The position numbers and the translations under genes are program-made. A stretch of DNA of 64,000 nt from Pseudothermotoga elfii DSM 9442 = NBRC 107921 (GTDB lineage Bacteria; Thermotogota; Thermotogae; Thermotogales; DSM-5069): positions 1,888,001 to 1,952,000 of the forward strand of contig NC_022792.1 of assembly GCF_000504085.1 (NCBI RefSeq), in the 5' to 3' direction. How positions within the stretch are numbered: the first letter of the stretch is position 1; each line of letters starts with the position of its first letter. The notes beneath the pieces are model-generated. The model saw only the letters and a list, made by a program, of their open reading frames with translations, had not been told where the DNA came from and searched no databases. Shown here piece by piece: positions 8,433 to 17,861 of the stretch.

Positions 8433-9200
8433 ATGTTTAATGCTTTTATTGCAAATTTTCAAAAATCATGGATAGAATTTAAGCGTTATTATTTCAACAC
8501 GATCTCCAGCCTGGTAACTGTACTGATTTTCTTCTACCTAATATTTTTTGGAATAAAAGCAGTGGGAGGTTCAGCACCAACTTTTGGCGAAACAATTGAT
8601 GGGGTTATTGTGGGTTATTTTATGTGGTTGATGTTTATCTTTTCTTTCCAGGGTGTGGCATGGGGGATAATAGATGAGGCACAGAGAGGGACACTTGAAC
8701 AGGTATTTGTTGCTCCAATAGCTTTTGAATATCAGATGCTTTTCAGAATGATCAGTGATTTTGTTTTCAATATATTGTTCGCGATCCCGCTGATGTATTT
8801 TGCAGCTTTCACAACCGGAAGGCATTTGAATTTTGATCTTCCAACACTTCTGTATCTGTTAATTTCCGGGACGGCTTCTGCACTTGGCATAGGTATGATG
8901 TTAGGCGGAATAGCACTCGTTTTCAAAAGAATATCATCGTTCATTCAGATAGTTACTTTTGCATCCCTTGCATTTACGATGTTTGACTTCTCTAAGTTTT
9001 ATTATCGACTGCTTCCAATGTCACAGGCAGCTTTTCTTATGAGAAAACTTGCTATAGATGGTCTTAGATTCTATCAGTTTTCTGCCCAGGATCATTTGTT
9101 GTTGTGGGTTGTGGCTACGATATATCTTTCGACCGGTATATTAATTTTCAGATTATTCGAAAAACATGCAATGACTGCCGGTACTCTTGGGCAATATTGA
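8433..9200 (+). CDS. ABC-2 type transporter permease
   Basis: 255 aa with about six hydrophobic segments: the membrane subunit of an ABC-2 exporter. Typical features are the N-terminal amphipathic stretch before the first helix, the cytoplasmic turn IIDEAQRGTLEQVFVAPI between helices 2 and 3, and ISGTASALGIGMMLGGIALVFKR (about bases 8860-8930). AAGGGGGAA precedes the ATG. The ATPase gene follows after 15 bases. The cargo cannot be told from sequence; drug, lipid or antimicrobial-peptide export are all possible. Confidence 0.85.
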   Translation: MFNAFIANFQKSWIEFKRYYFNTISSLVTVLIFFYLIFFGIKAVGGSAPTFGETIDGVIVGYFMWLMFIFSFQGVAWGIIDEAQRGTLEQVFVAPIAFEYQMLFRMISDFVFNILFAIPLMYFAAFTTGRHLNFDLPTLLYLLISGTASALGIGMMLGGIALVFKRISSFIQIVTFASLAFTMFDFSKFYYRLLPMSQAAFLMRKLAIDGLRFYQFSAQDHLLLWVVATIYLSTGILIFRLFEKHAMTAGTLGQY

Positions 9201-9215
9201 TAAGGGGGTGTCGTA

Positions 9216-10157
9216 ATGATACAGATCAAAAATCTTGTTAAGACCTATCCAAAAAGAGGCTCAAAAGAACGCTTGAAAGCCGTTGATGATGTTTCTCTCG
9301 AATTGAAACCAGGCGAGATATTCGCATTGCTTGGACCCAATGGAGCAGGTAAAACAACAACCATAAAATGTGCGTGCGGCCTCATCGTACCTGATAGCGG
9401 GCAGATAAAAATCAAAGAACACGATGTTTTGAAAAATAGATCAAAAGCCCTTCAGCATATAAGCGTCGTTCTTGAAGGAAACAGAAACCTTTATTGGCGA
9501 ATGACTCCTGTTGAAAATATGAAGTATTTTGCGGGCATTCGAGGAAAACATTTAAAAAAAACTGAAGCTTTAGAAATCTTAAAAACACTTGGTATAGAAG
9601 AGAAAGCAAACGAAATTGTTCACAAACTCTCAAGGGGCATGCAACAGAAAACAGCAATAGCCGTTTGTCTTGCGGCTGGAACAGATATACTCTTGCTCGA
9701 TGAACCCACTCTTGGATTGGACGTGAATTCCGCTGTCGAATTCAGATCATTGCTCAAAAACCTCCAGGAACGTGGAAAAACCATCTTGCTTTCAACCCAC
9801 GACATGAATCTGGTTGAAGCTGTTGCAGATAGAGTTGCTATAATGAGCAAAGCAAGAATAGTTGTGTGCGAAGAAAAGAAAAAGCTCTTGAGTCTTTTCA
9901 GCGCAAGAGGATATAAAATCTGCCTGATTGAAAACGATTCGCTCCAGAAAAAATTGAGAAATCTCGGATTCACTGAGTGGCACAAAGATGGGAACATCAT
10001 AGAAATACACCTGAATCTCACCACTTCAAAACAACTCTACGAGATCATAGAAATGTTTAAGAATAACCAGATAGAAATAGAAAGCATAGAGAGAGAATTG
10101 GTTAATTTTGAAAAAATCTTCATTTCATATACCAACGATACACCCTCCCAATCGTGA
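9216..10157 (+). CDS. ABC transporter ATP-binding protein (ABC-2 exporter)
   Basis: 313 aa. The nucleotide-binding domain has a P-loop at residues 40-48 (GPNGAGKTT), a signature LSRGMQQK near 139, Walker B ILLLDEPTLGLD near 157 and the H-loop STHDMN. A C-terminal extension of about 90 aa is typical of DrrA/NatA-type exporter ATPases. It powers the adjacent permease. An AAGGGGGTG ribosome site precedes the ATG. Confidence 0.92.
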   Translation: MIQIKNLVKTYPKRGSKERLKAVDDVSLELKPGEIFALLGPNGAGKTTTIKCACGLIVPDSGQIKIKEHDVLKNRSKALQHISVVLEGNRNLYWRMTPVENMKYFAGIRGKHLKKTEALEILKTLGIEEKANEIVHKLSRGMQQKTAIAVCLAAGTDILLLDEPTLGLDVNSAVEFRSLLKNLQERGKTILLSTHDMNLVEAVADRVAIMSKARIVVCEEKKKLLSLFSARGYKICLIENDSLQKKLRNLGFTEWHKDGNIIEIHLNLTTSKQLYEIIEMFKNNQIEIESIERELVNFEKIFISYTNDTPSQS

Positions 10158-10259
10158 TATATACTATTTGTGGTGTAATCTGTGCCCAAATATGGCAGAT
10201 TTGCTCTTCTATAGTATAATCAACAAAGTGTGATGAAATCTAATCAGGGAGGGACTTGT

Positions 10260-10817
10260 ATGAGACATCCCCTTGTGAAAAACGCGGAAGATAGGATGAA
10301 TAAAGCTGTTGAGAAAATCAGCGAAGAGCTCCGAAAAATGCGCACAGGCAGACCTTCACCAGCAATTCTTGAAGAAATAAAGGTGGATTATTACGGTGCT
10401 CAGACCCCCATAAGTCAACTTGCAACAGTGAATATTACCGAGGATAGAGCCCTGATAATTAAACCATGGGACAGATCGGTACTCTCATCTATAGAAAAAG
10501 CCATCTTCGCATCTGACCTGGGACTAACTCCACAGAACGATGGAAATGTAATAAGATTGACTTTTCCCACCCCAACAACAGAACAAAGGCAAAAGTGGGC
10601 CAAAAAAGCCAAAGAGATTGCTGAACAGGGCAAGATAGCCATAAGGAACATCAGAAGGGATATTCTGAAGGAGTTAAAAGGTGATACAAAAGATGGCAAG
10701 ATTTCCGAAGACGACGAAAAGAGAATTGAAAAGGAAATACAGGATCTAACAGATAAGAAGATACTGGAAATAGATAAATTGCTTGAAAAGAAAGAAAAGG
10801 AGATAATGGAAGTTTGA
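10260..10817 (+). CDS. frr: Ribosome recycling factor
   Basis: Splits post-termination ribosomes together with EF-G. It is 185 aa from ATG 10260 ([13 protein letters not shown]), the family's standard length. AGGGAGGG lies 6 bases upstream, so the in-frame GTG at 10230 is not needed. Signatures are [34 protein letters not shown] and the C-terminal helix rich in Lys and Glu. A TATAAT box at 10215-10220 may be its -10; no convincing -35 is visible. It heads the frr-uppS-cdsA-alaS run, and its stop overlaps the uppS TTG start. Confidence 0.96.
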   Translation: MRHPLVKNAEDRMNKAVEKISEELRKMRTGRPSPAILEEIKVDYYGAQTPISQLATVNITEDRALIIKPWDRSVLSSIEKAIFASDLGLTPQNDGNVIRLTFPTPTTEQRQKWAKKAKEIAEQGKIAIRNIRRDILKELKGDTKDGKISEDDEKRIEKEIQDLTDKKILEIDKLLEKKEKEIMEV

Positions 10818-11488
10818 TCACACATTTAGCTTTCATAATGGATGGAAATGGAAGATGGGCTCAAAAGAAAGGACTACCGAGGGCTGAGGGCCACCGAAGA
10901 GGAGCCCAGAAAGCCGAAAAAGTCGTAGAATGGTGCGCCGAACTGGGCATAAAATATGTCACCCTGTACACCTTTTCGACAGAAAACTGGAAAAGACCAA
11001 AAGAAGAGATAAACTATCTTTTTCTCTTACTGGTAAATACAATAAAGAGAAAATTTAATCATATGATGAAACAGGGGGTTAGATTGAGATTTTGTGGTGT
11101 CATAGATGAGTTGCCAAAACAAATAGCAGACATATGCCGGGAATTCGAAGAAAAAACGAAGCACAACGACAAAATTCAGGTTATTCTGGCATTAAACTAT
11201 GGTGGACGCAGAGAATTGATTGATGCATTCAACAGAGCAATAAAAGCTGGTGTAAAGTCTCTTAGTGAAGATGACTTCAAGCAATTTCTTTACTTGCCCG
11301 ACGTTCCTGACCCCGATTTCGTGATAAGGACTTCGGGCGAAATAAGGATAAGTAATTTTTTGCTCTGGCAGACAGCTTATAGCGAGTTGTATTTTACAAA
11401 AACTCTGTGGCCAGATTTTGCAAGAAGCGATCTTTTGAGAGCTTTAGATGATTTCAACAAGCGTCACAGAAAATTTGGGGGATTATGA
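10814..11488 (+). CDS. uppS: Isoprenyl transferase (undecaprenyl diphosphate synthase type)
   Basis: cis-Prenyltransferase that builds the polyprenyl carrier for wall synthesis from farnesyl diphosphate and isopentenyl diphosphate. The start is TTG 10814, inside the frr stop (TTGA overlap), with AAGGAG upstream. The catalytic Asp is residue 10 in [20 protein letters not shown] and the C-terminal [19 protein letters not shown] are diagnostic. At 224 aa it is slightly short, consistent with the abrupt N-terminus at the catalytic loop. Confidence 0.94.
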   Translation: MITHLAFIMDGNGRWAQKKGLPRAEGHRRGAQKAEKVVEWCAELGIKYVTLYTFSTENWKRPKEEINYLFLLLVNTIKRKFNHMMKQGVRLRFCGVIDELPKQIADICREFEEKTKHNDKIQVILALNYGGRRELIDAFNRAIKAGVKSLSEDDFKQFLYLPDVPDPDFVIRTSGEIRISNFLLWQTAYSELYFTKTLWPDFARSDLLRALDDFNKRHRKFGGL

Positions 11489-12303
11489 TGGCTGAAACAA
11501 AAACAAGACTTATTACTGCTCTAATAGTTGCTCCTTTTGTGGTCGCATGTTTTATAAACTATAACAGTTTGATAGGATTGGTTGCCGCTGTAGTTTTACT
11601 CGCTTCTTACGAGCTCTTGAATATGGCAATACTCGACCAGCAACACAGGATTTTTCTGTATTTTGGCGTATCGATCAGTGTTGGCTTCACTATTGTTTAT
11701 GGGATATTTCAAGCAAGAAATGGCATGTTGTTGCTTTGCTTAGCATTCATTTTGAATGGCGCTCTATCTGTTTTGACGATCAAAAAAATCTCGATTGTAT
11801 GGAATACTGTACTCGCTTCGAGCCTCTCTTTACTCTATATAGCGGGATGTCTTTCATTTTTCTTCCCATTATATCTAAAATTTGGTGCGGCAAACGCACT
11901 TTTGAACTTAACGGCTGTCTGGCTGTATGACACCGGGGCGTATTTTGCTGGCTTGAGATGGGGAAAAACAAAGATAGCAAAGCATATAAGCCCATCCAAA
12001 AGCCTTGAAGGAATTTTTGGTGGTTTTCTCACTGCAATCGCATTCTCGGTTGTTTATAAAATCTGTTTTGAGCTGATTTTTCACAGCGAGGTTATGCCAT
12101 TCAAGTCGCTTGTAATTTTCTCTCTGACGATAGCCATATTTGATACATTTGGCGATATATTTGAATCTGCCCTGAAAAGGTACTTCAATCTTAAGGACTC
12201 TGGAAATGTTTTGCCAGGTCATGGAGGTATGTTAGATAGAATTGATGGATTGTTATTCGTTACGCCAGTAACCTATTTTTTATTTACGCTTGGCATCTTA
12301 TGA
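11485..12303 (+). CDS. cdsA: Phosphatidate cytidylyltransferase
   Basis: Membrane enzyme that makes CDP-diacylglycerol from phosphatidate and CTP. It is 272 aa with about eight hydrophobic segments. The C-terminal family signature is clear: FESALKRYFNLKDSGNVLPG followed by HGGMLDRIDGLLF. The preceding DTGAYFAGLRWGKTKIAKHISPSKS is also conserved (bases about 11930-12005). The ATG at 11485 overlaps the uppS stop (ATGA); a second start one codon later is possible. Confidence 0.94.
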   Translation: MMAETKTRLITALIVAPFVVACFINYNSLIGLVAAVVLLASYELLNMAILDQQHRIFLYFGVSISVGFTIVYGIFQARNGMLLLCLAFILNGALSVLTIKKISIVWNTVLASSLSLLYIAGCLSFFFPLYLKFGAANALLNLTAVWLYDTGAYFAGLRWGKTKIAKHISPSKSLEGIFGGFLTAIAFSVVYKICFELIFHSEVMPFKSLVIFSLTIAIFDTFGDIFESALKRYFNLKDSGNVLPGHGGMLDRIDGLLFVTPVTYFLFTLGIL

Positions 12304-12315
12304 GGAGGTTAAGAT

Positions 12316-14892
12316 ATGACAGGAGATGAGCTTAGAAGCGCATTTTTAAGATTTTTTGAAAAGAAAGGTCATAAAATCTTGCCAAGTGCTTCTTTGATAC
12401 CAGATGATCCACAACTTCTGTTCACAGTTGCTGGAATGGTTCCCTTCAAACCCATTTTCTGGGGAAAAGTAGAACCAGTTTATACGAGAGTAACAACCTG
12501 CCAAAAATGTTTGAGAACAAACGATATAGAAAACGTTGGACGAACACCAAGACATCAAACATTCTTTGAAATGCTCGGAAATTTTTCTTTTGGGGACTAT
12601 TTTAAAAAAGAGGCCATTATCTGGGCGTGGGAGTTCGTCACTGAGGTGTTGAAGCTTGAGAAAGACAGACTGTGGATCACTGTATATGAAGAAGACGAAG
12701 AATCTTTCAAAATATGGAAAGATATTGTTGGAGTATGTGAAAAGAAAATCATCAGGATGGGAAAAGACACAAATTTCTGGGGTCCAGCGGGACCAACGGG
12801 TCCGTGTGGACCATGTTCAGAGATTCATTATGACACAGGTTTAAATGAAGATTGTTCTGACGGAGAATGTACCCCTGCCAATTCAGATAAACGTTTCTTA
12901 GAAATATGGAATCTGGTTTTTACTGAGTTTTACCAAGATGAGAAAGGTGCCCTGTATCCACTTCCAAGAAAAAACATAGATACTGGTGCTGGCCTTGAGA
13001 GGGTTGCATCTGTTGTACAAAAGGTTGAAAGCAATTTCGAAACAGACATTTTTAAACCTATTATCTCGAAAATTGAGGATGTGCTTGGTGTCGAATATAA
13101 GAAAGACGAACAAAAAGATATATCTATCAGAGTAATCGCAGATCATTCAAGAGCTGTGAGTTTTTTGATAGCCGATGGCGTCTTTCCATCAAATGAAGAA
13201 AGGGGATACGTGCTTAGAAGAATTCTCAGAAGAGCTGTCAGGCACGGTGTTCTACTGGGAGCACAGAAACCATTTTTACACCTCATAAATGAAACTGTAA
13301 TAGAGCACATGGGTAACACCTATTCTGAATTGAAAAACAGAAAAGATCTGATTCTGGAAGTTACACGAGCCGAGGAAGAAAGGTTTTTCAAAACAATCTC
13401 TCAGGGAAATGAAATGCTCAGAGATATAATCTCCAGATCAAGCAAAGTGATTGACGGAGAAGACGTTTTCAAATTATATGACACTTACGGGTTCCCACCA
13501 GACATAGTTGTAGATGTTGCAAAAGATTATAACTTGAAGGTGGATCTGGAAGGATTTGAAAAACTCATGAAGATTCAGCGGGAACGAGCGAGATCTGCAA
13601 GAAATAACGTTGAATATGCAAAATCTCAGGAAATTTACGATGAACTTGCACAGAAATCAAAAACTGTATTTGTCGGCTATGATACACTCGAATGCGAAGC
13701 TAAAGTTATTTTTTTAAAAAAGTCTGGTACAAAATATGAAGCTGTCTTTGACAAAACTTCCTTTTATGCAGAAAGAGGTGGCCAAGTTAGCGATGTCGGA
13801 CAGATTGTCTGGGATGGCGGCTCTGCTTCAGTAGAACACGTTTTTATACCTGTTGAAGGAATTATCGTGCACATAATCAACGTGGAAAAAGGCGAACTAA
13901 AAGAAGGAACAAAAGTCAGACTGATCGTCGATAGGGAAAAAAGACTGTCCACGGCGAGAAATCATACCGCTACTCATTTACTTCACGCAGCGCTAAGAAA
14001 GGTGCTTGGAACGCATGTCAAACAAGCAGGTTCACTTGTAACACCGGAAAAATTGAGATTCGATTTTACTCATCATAAACCTCTAACAGATAATGAATTG
14101 ATGTCGATAGAAAACATGGTTAACGAAATAATACTCAGATCGATACCCGTAATCACAGAAGAAAAATCTTACAAAGAGGCTGTAGCAGAAGGTGCAATAG
14201 CACTATTTGGAGAAAAATACGGCGACGTGGTAAGAGTTGTCAAGGTGCATAGCTTCAGCGAAGAATTGTGCGGTGGAACTCATGTTAAAAATACCGGTAA
14301 CATAGGTTTGTTCAGAATAGTTTCTGAATCTGCAATTTCTTCTGGTACAAGGCGTATAGAAGCAATAACAGGTTTCAATACATTGAATTATTTAAGAGTA
14401 AAAGAACAGCTTGTAGGAAACATCTGTGAGAAACTCGGTACCTCACAAGATGAAATTCTCTCAAAAATCGAAAATCTCATCGAGAAAAATATCAATTTGC
14501 AGAAAGAATTGCAGCAATTCAAATCAAAATTGCTTGTTTCTCAGCTCAAGCAGACTCCTTTTGAACAGATCAAAAACATTAGATTTGTGCACTGCGTATT
14601 TAACGACATCGAATCGAACGAATTGCGGAATCTTTCAGACATAGCTGTGGCTGGCGAAAATTCTACAGTGGCACTTTTGTTTTCTACGAGCAAAGACAAA
14701 GTCAATTTGATAGTACGTGTCACCCAGGATCTTGCAAAAAAGATCAAAGCAGGAGATATAGCAAAATATGCCGCTCAAATCCTCGAAGGTGGCGGAGGAG
14801 GAAGGCCAGATTTTGCACAGGCTGGTGGTAAAGATCCTTCAAAAATAAACAGCGTCATAGAATACACAAGAAAATTACTTGAACAGAATTAA
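12316..14892 (+). CDS. alaS: Alanyl-tRNA synthetase
   Basis: 858-aa class II synthetase. The aminoacylation domain carries TTCQKCLRTNDIENVG and FFEMLGNFSFGDYF, with RRILRRAVRHG further on. The editing domain has the zinc/substrate motifs HTATHLLHAALRKVLG and CGGTHVKNTGNIG. The C-Ala domain ends in GGGGGRPDFAQAGGKDP. The length is normal. A strong AGGAGGT lies 8 bases before the ATG, and a terminator follows immediately. Confidence 0.98.
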   Translation: MTGDELRSAFLRFFEKKGHKILPSASLIPDDPQLLFTVAGMVPFKPIFWGKVEPVYTRVTTCQKCLRTNDIENVGRTPRHQTFFEMLGNFSFGDYFKKEAIIWAWEFVTEVLKLEKDRLWITVYEEDEESFKIWKDIVGVCEKKIIRMGKDTNFWGPAGPTGPCGPCSEIHYDTGLNEDCSDGECTPANSDKRFLEIWNLVFTEFYQDEKGALYPLPRKNIDTGAGLERVASVVQKVESNFETDIFKPIISKIEDVLGVEYKKDEQKDISIRVIADHSRAVSFLIADGVFPSNEERGYVLRRILRRAVRHGVLLGAQKPFLHLINETVIEHMGNTYSELKNRKDLILEVTRAEEERFFKTISQGNEMLRDIISRSSKVIDGEDVFKLYDTYGFPPDIVVDVAKDYNLKVDLEGFEKLMKIQRERARSARNNVEYAKSQEIYDELAQKSKTVFVGYDTLECEAKVIFLKKSGTKYEAVFDKTSFYAERGGQVSDVGQIVWDGGSASVEHVFIPVEGIIVHIINVEKGELKEGTKVRLIVDREKRLSTARNHTATHLLHAALRKVLGTHVKQAGSLVTPEKLRFDFTHHKPLTDNELMSIENMVNEIILRSIPVITEEKSYKEAVAEGAIALFGEKYGDVVRVVKVHSFSEELCGGTHVKNTGNIGLFRIVSESAISSGTRRIEAITGFNTLNYLRVKEQLVGNICEKLGTSQDEILSKIENLIEKNINLQKELQQFKSKLLVSQLKQTPFEQIKNIRFVHCVFNDIESNELRNLSDIAVAGENSTVALLFSTSKDKVNLIVRVTQDLAKKIKAGDIAKYAAQILEGGGGGRPDFAQAGGKDPSKINSVIEYTRKLLEQN

Positions 14893-14912
14893 AAGGAGGC
14901 TTTTGCCTCCTT
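14893..14912 (+). terminator. Rho-independent-type terminator after alaS
   Basis: An 8-bp stem AAGGAGGC / GCCTCCTT with a TTTT loop directly follows the alaS stop. The following sequence is only modestly T-rich (TTGTTT). It probably ends the frr-alaS transcript. Confidence 0.7.
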
Positions 14913-14934
14913 GTTTAAATAAGGGGGGAACGAT

Positions 14935-15663
14935 GTGGAATGGTTCATCGACGAGAGCTTCTGGAAGGATATGTACGACTGGCTTTTTCCACCAGAACGC
15001 TTCCAGGCGGCGAAAGAGCAGGTAGAAAAGATTATAAGCATAACAGGTATTCAGAGCGGCAATGTGCTTGATCTTTGCTGTGGGCCGGGAAGGCACACAT
15101 ATGAGCTTGCAAAACTCGGTTTTTCTGTCACGGCAGTTGATGCCTCAGAATTTCTTTTGAACAGAGCCAAAGAACTGTGTTCGGAGTTTGCCAATGTGCA
15201 TTTTGTTCATGCCAACATGAAAGATTTTGTCAAACCAGATCATTTTGATCTTATCATCAATATGTTCACTTCATTTGGTTATTTTAAAGATCATGAAGAT
15301 AACCTAAAAGTTCTGAGAAACATCAGAAAAAGTCTGAAAAGTGGCGGCAAACTGCTGATGGAAATGGCTTCAAAAGAAATTGTTCTAAAAAATTACAAGG
15401 ATTCCATTGTTAGTGAGCGTGATCAAAAGATGCTTATAGAAAAACACAGCTTCGAGCCTGGTATGGCAAGAATGATAAATGATTGGATTGTTCTTGAAAA
15501 TGGGAGGTACAAAATTCATAGATTGGAACACTATTTGTATTCTGCACATGAACTCAAAATGATGCTTCAAATATGTGGTTTTAATAATATCATTTTATAT
15601 GGGTCACTCGACAAAGATCCTTATGATTTGAATGCTAAGAGGCTCGTTGTTTTAGCTTACTGA
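14935..15663 (+). CDS. Class I SAM-dependent methyltransferase, substrate unknown
   Basis: 242 aa from GTG 14935 behind AAGGGGGGAA. The SAM-binding motif I is VLDLCCGPGRHTYELAKLG (about residues 44-62), followed by the acidic TAVDASE strand and FDLIINMFTSFGYF, the post-motif region. This is the Methyltransf_25/11-type Rossmann fold; the substrate is not evident. It stands alone between the alaS terminator and the convergent MFS gene. A decayed copy of its C-terminal coding region lies at about 30625-30755. Confidence 0.88.
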   Translation: MEWFIDESFWKDMYDWLFPPERFQAAKEQVEKIISITGIQSGNVLDLCCGPGRHTYELAKLGFSVTAVDASEFLLNRAKELCSEFANVHFVHANMKDFVKPDHFDLIINMFTSFGYFKDHEDNLKVLRNIRKSLKSGGKLLMEMASKEIVLKNYKDSIVSERDQKMLIEKHSFEPGMARMINDWIVLENGRYKIHRLEHYLYSAHELKMMLQICGFNNIILYGSLDKDPYDLNAKRLVVLAY

Positions 15664-15687
15664 CTGAATATAAATTTGAATCAACTT

Positions 15688-16881
15688 CTATGATTCATTC
15701 TTGTTTTCTTTCTTAACTATTAATTGTGAATTGAAAAGAATACTACTGAGCAAGAGCACCATTAGGAAGCATAGAAATGCTATTAGAAACATTGGTTGAT
15801 AATTACCTTTTGCAATGAGGCGCCCTATGAGTCCAACAGAAAGAGATTGCGAACACATGTTAACAACATTGCCAATCCCAAAGATCTTTCCTTGATCATG
15901 TTTCTGTGCAAGAGATGAAAGAAGCGAGTTTACCATAGAACACAAAAAACCAGAAGTTATTCCAAACCCAAGAAACCAGATGAACCAAAATAGGGTGAAA
16001 ATACTTTTGGTTGTTACCAAGCTATAGGAGAATACCATGAAACCACAAACAAGAGCCGCCAAGAATGAGCTTAGAAGGAATAATTTTTTCTGGCTAAAAT
16101 ACTCAACAAACTTGCCTGTAAAAATGCCGGACACACCACTAAGAAGTGTGAGTCCTCCCACCCATATTGGTGACATAGTTTCACTAATCACGGCATTGTC
16201 GGTAAGAAAAGATGTTAGATAAGGTATTATGCCTCCATATGCAGCCCAGAAGAAAAAATGAATACAAAGGTATAATCCTAACGCAAAATAGTTTATGGTC
16301 ACCTTTGTCTTTGTTCTATAACGAAGTTGCCTTTCACACATCGAATGGACAATGTTCTTTTTGCGATGAGTAAATATAGTCAAAGCCAGTATTGACAGAA
16401 CTACAATAAACAATTTTAGGGTTACGTTCAAGTTATATTTCTCCGAAAGGGATACCAATACAGATGCTCCAAATAATGAGATATTGACTACGCCTGTTGA
16501 AATCCCGAAATTCTTAGTCCTGTTATAATCCTCACTTTGATCACTTACCAAGACTGAGTAAGGTATCAAGAAACTGAAAGTACACAAGACAATCAAAAAG
16601 CCAGAAAAGATTACCATTGGTTTTGTTAGAGTCATTATTCCAAACAAAGCAAGAATAATCACAAGAACTAATATAAATATAAATAGCATCTTCTTTCCGA
16701 AGAAATCAACAAGAGATCCGATCAACGGGCCCACAAAAGCTGTACATAATATACCAGCCGAGAAAACTAAACTGGCAGCTTGCATATCTCCCAGTTTTTG
16801 TATCAAATATGGTATCAAAACCAAGTTCGAGATCGCATAAAGAATTCCCAGTGTGCTACCAACGCATATTATTGCAAACAC
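15688..16881 (-). CDS. MFS transporter, last gene of the catabolic operon
   Basis: 397 aa with about 12 hydrophobic segments and the usual two-half MFS layout. The loop after helix 2 reads GPLIGSLVDFFGKK (MFS motif A position), and the second half repeats it as GIFTGKFVEYFSQKK. The start overlaps the hydrolase gene upstream by 13 bases. In E. coli, YegT (a nucleoside-type MFS carrier) holds the analogous place beside a YegU-like hydrolase; I cannot show that this protein is orthologous. Uptake of the same substrate, or export of a product, are both possible. Confidence 0.85.
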   Translation of the reverse strand: MFAIICVGSTLGILYAISNLVLIPYLIQKLGDMQAASLVFSAGILCTAFVGPLIGSLVDFFGKKMLFIFILVLVIILALFGIMTLTKPMVIFSGFLIVLCTFSFLIPYSVLVSDQSEDYNRTKNFGISTGVVNISLFGASVLVSLSEKYNLNVTLKLFIVVLSILALTIFTHRKKNIVHSMCERQLRYRTKTKVTINYFALGLYLCIHFFFWAAYGGIIPYLTSFLTDNAVISETMSPIWVGGLTLLSGVSGIFTGKFVEYFSQKKLFLLSSFLAALVCGFMVFSYSLVTTKSIFTLFWFIWFLGFGITSGFLCSMVNSLLSSLAQKHDQGKIFGIGNVVNMCSQSLSVGLIGRLIAKGNYQPMFLIAFLCFLMVLLLSSILFNSQLIVKKENKNES

Positions 16882-17861
16882 GATATATCACCTAAAAACA
16901 TAATTTCAAGCATTTGGGCATATTTACATAGATCGAGTTTATTTATTCTTAACACTTCATGCACGATATCGTTTGGTATATTGTGATTTTTGGCATATAG
17001 AGTTGAAAGTGCACCAGCAATCGCAGCAATTGTATCTGTATCACCTCCAATCGATGCTCCCATTTTTATGGAGAGCCACACATCCTCTTTTGCATACGAA
17101 AAAATAGCTACAGATGCTGGGACAACCTCATTAGCTTCCATTGTTGTTCCAATGGCTTCGTATATGAAGTCCATAACTTCATTCATCGAAGACATATTTT
17201 TGATAGTATCAATTGCAAACCCAATTCGTCGACCCGTATATGCTCCAACAAAATTACCGGGTCCCATTTTTCTTCCTTGAAAAGCTCCCTGTAATATATG
17301 ATTTATAATCTCATCATAGGTCGCCCCCAAGGCAGCATAATGATATCCAAACCCAAGGGCCATTGCAGCTTCTACAGCTATATCCGAGTAATGCGTACAT
17401 AAACAACTTTCCCAAATGGCTTTTTGCAAGGTTTCAATATCACCTTTCTTAACAGATAGGGAAACAGCAAGTATTCTCATTGCGGCACCACAGGTGGTAC
17501 CTTGACCCTCGCCTGATTTCCCGGATAAAACCCTCAGTGTACTAGGTCCCAGAAATCCTTTTGCTGCGGCATTTGTTTCTTCACACCAGGATCTCAGAGT
17601 GTTCAACGTTATATCTTTATCTATCTTTCTCGCATTATAATAAGCTTCTATCAACTCAAGTACCTGCTCGGTATCATCAGTCACCTGACCTTTTTTGAGA
17701 TTCTTGTGTATTGATGATATGCAGGTTGGATCTAAGAGCTTATCGATTAATCCATAATTCTTTCTTATTGTTTCTCGAGTCATGAATTCAGTTGGCATAC
17801 CCATTGCATCACCAACTGCAAATGCCTCCAAGGTTTTCTCAAATATCTTGGCCACGTTCAT
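16869..17861 (-). CDS. ADP-ribosylglycohydrolase-family protein (YegU/DraG-like)
   Basis: 330 aa from ATG 17861 (MNVAKIFEKTLEAF), preceded by GGAGGAAAGG; an in-frame TTG at 17888 lies in the upstream gene. The family removes ADP-ribose or cleaves related glycosidic bonds with a dinuclear metal site. Metal ligands are seen in TDDTEQVLELIEA and IGGDTDTIAAIAGAL, with AVGDAMGMPTEF near the N-terminus. No ADP-ribosyltransferase is nearby. With a sugar kinase, aldolase and importers in the same operon, a role as a small-molecule glycosidase (YegU-like) is more likely than protein de-ADP-ribosylation. That last step is inference. Confidence 0.85.
   Translation of the reverse strand: MNVAKIFEKTLEAFAVGDAMGMPTEFMTRETIRKNYGLIDKLLDPTCISSIHKNLKKGQVTDDTEQVLELIEAYYNARKIDKDITLNTLRSWCEETNAAAKGFLGPSTLRVLSGKSGEGQGTTCGAAMRILAVSLSVKKGDIETLQKAIWESCLCTHYSDIAVEAAMALGFGYHYAALGATYDEIINHILQGAFQGRKMGPGNFVGAYTGRRIGFAIDTIKNMSSMNEVMDFIYEAIGTTMEANEVVPASVAIFSYAKEDVWLSIKMGASIGGDTDTIAAIAGALSTLYAKNHNIPNDIVHEVLRINKLDLCKYAQMLEIMFLGDISCLQ

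Noticed and set aside
10415-10825. 136-codon minus-strand frame opposite frr
   Set aside because: Serine/phenylalanine-rich antisense shadow of a highly conserved gene; no ribosome site or family features.
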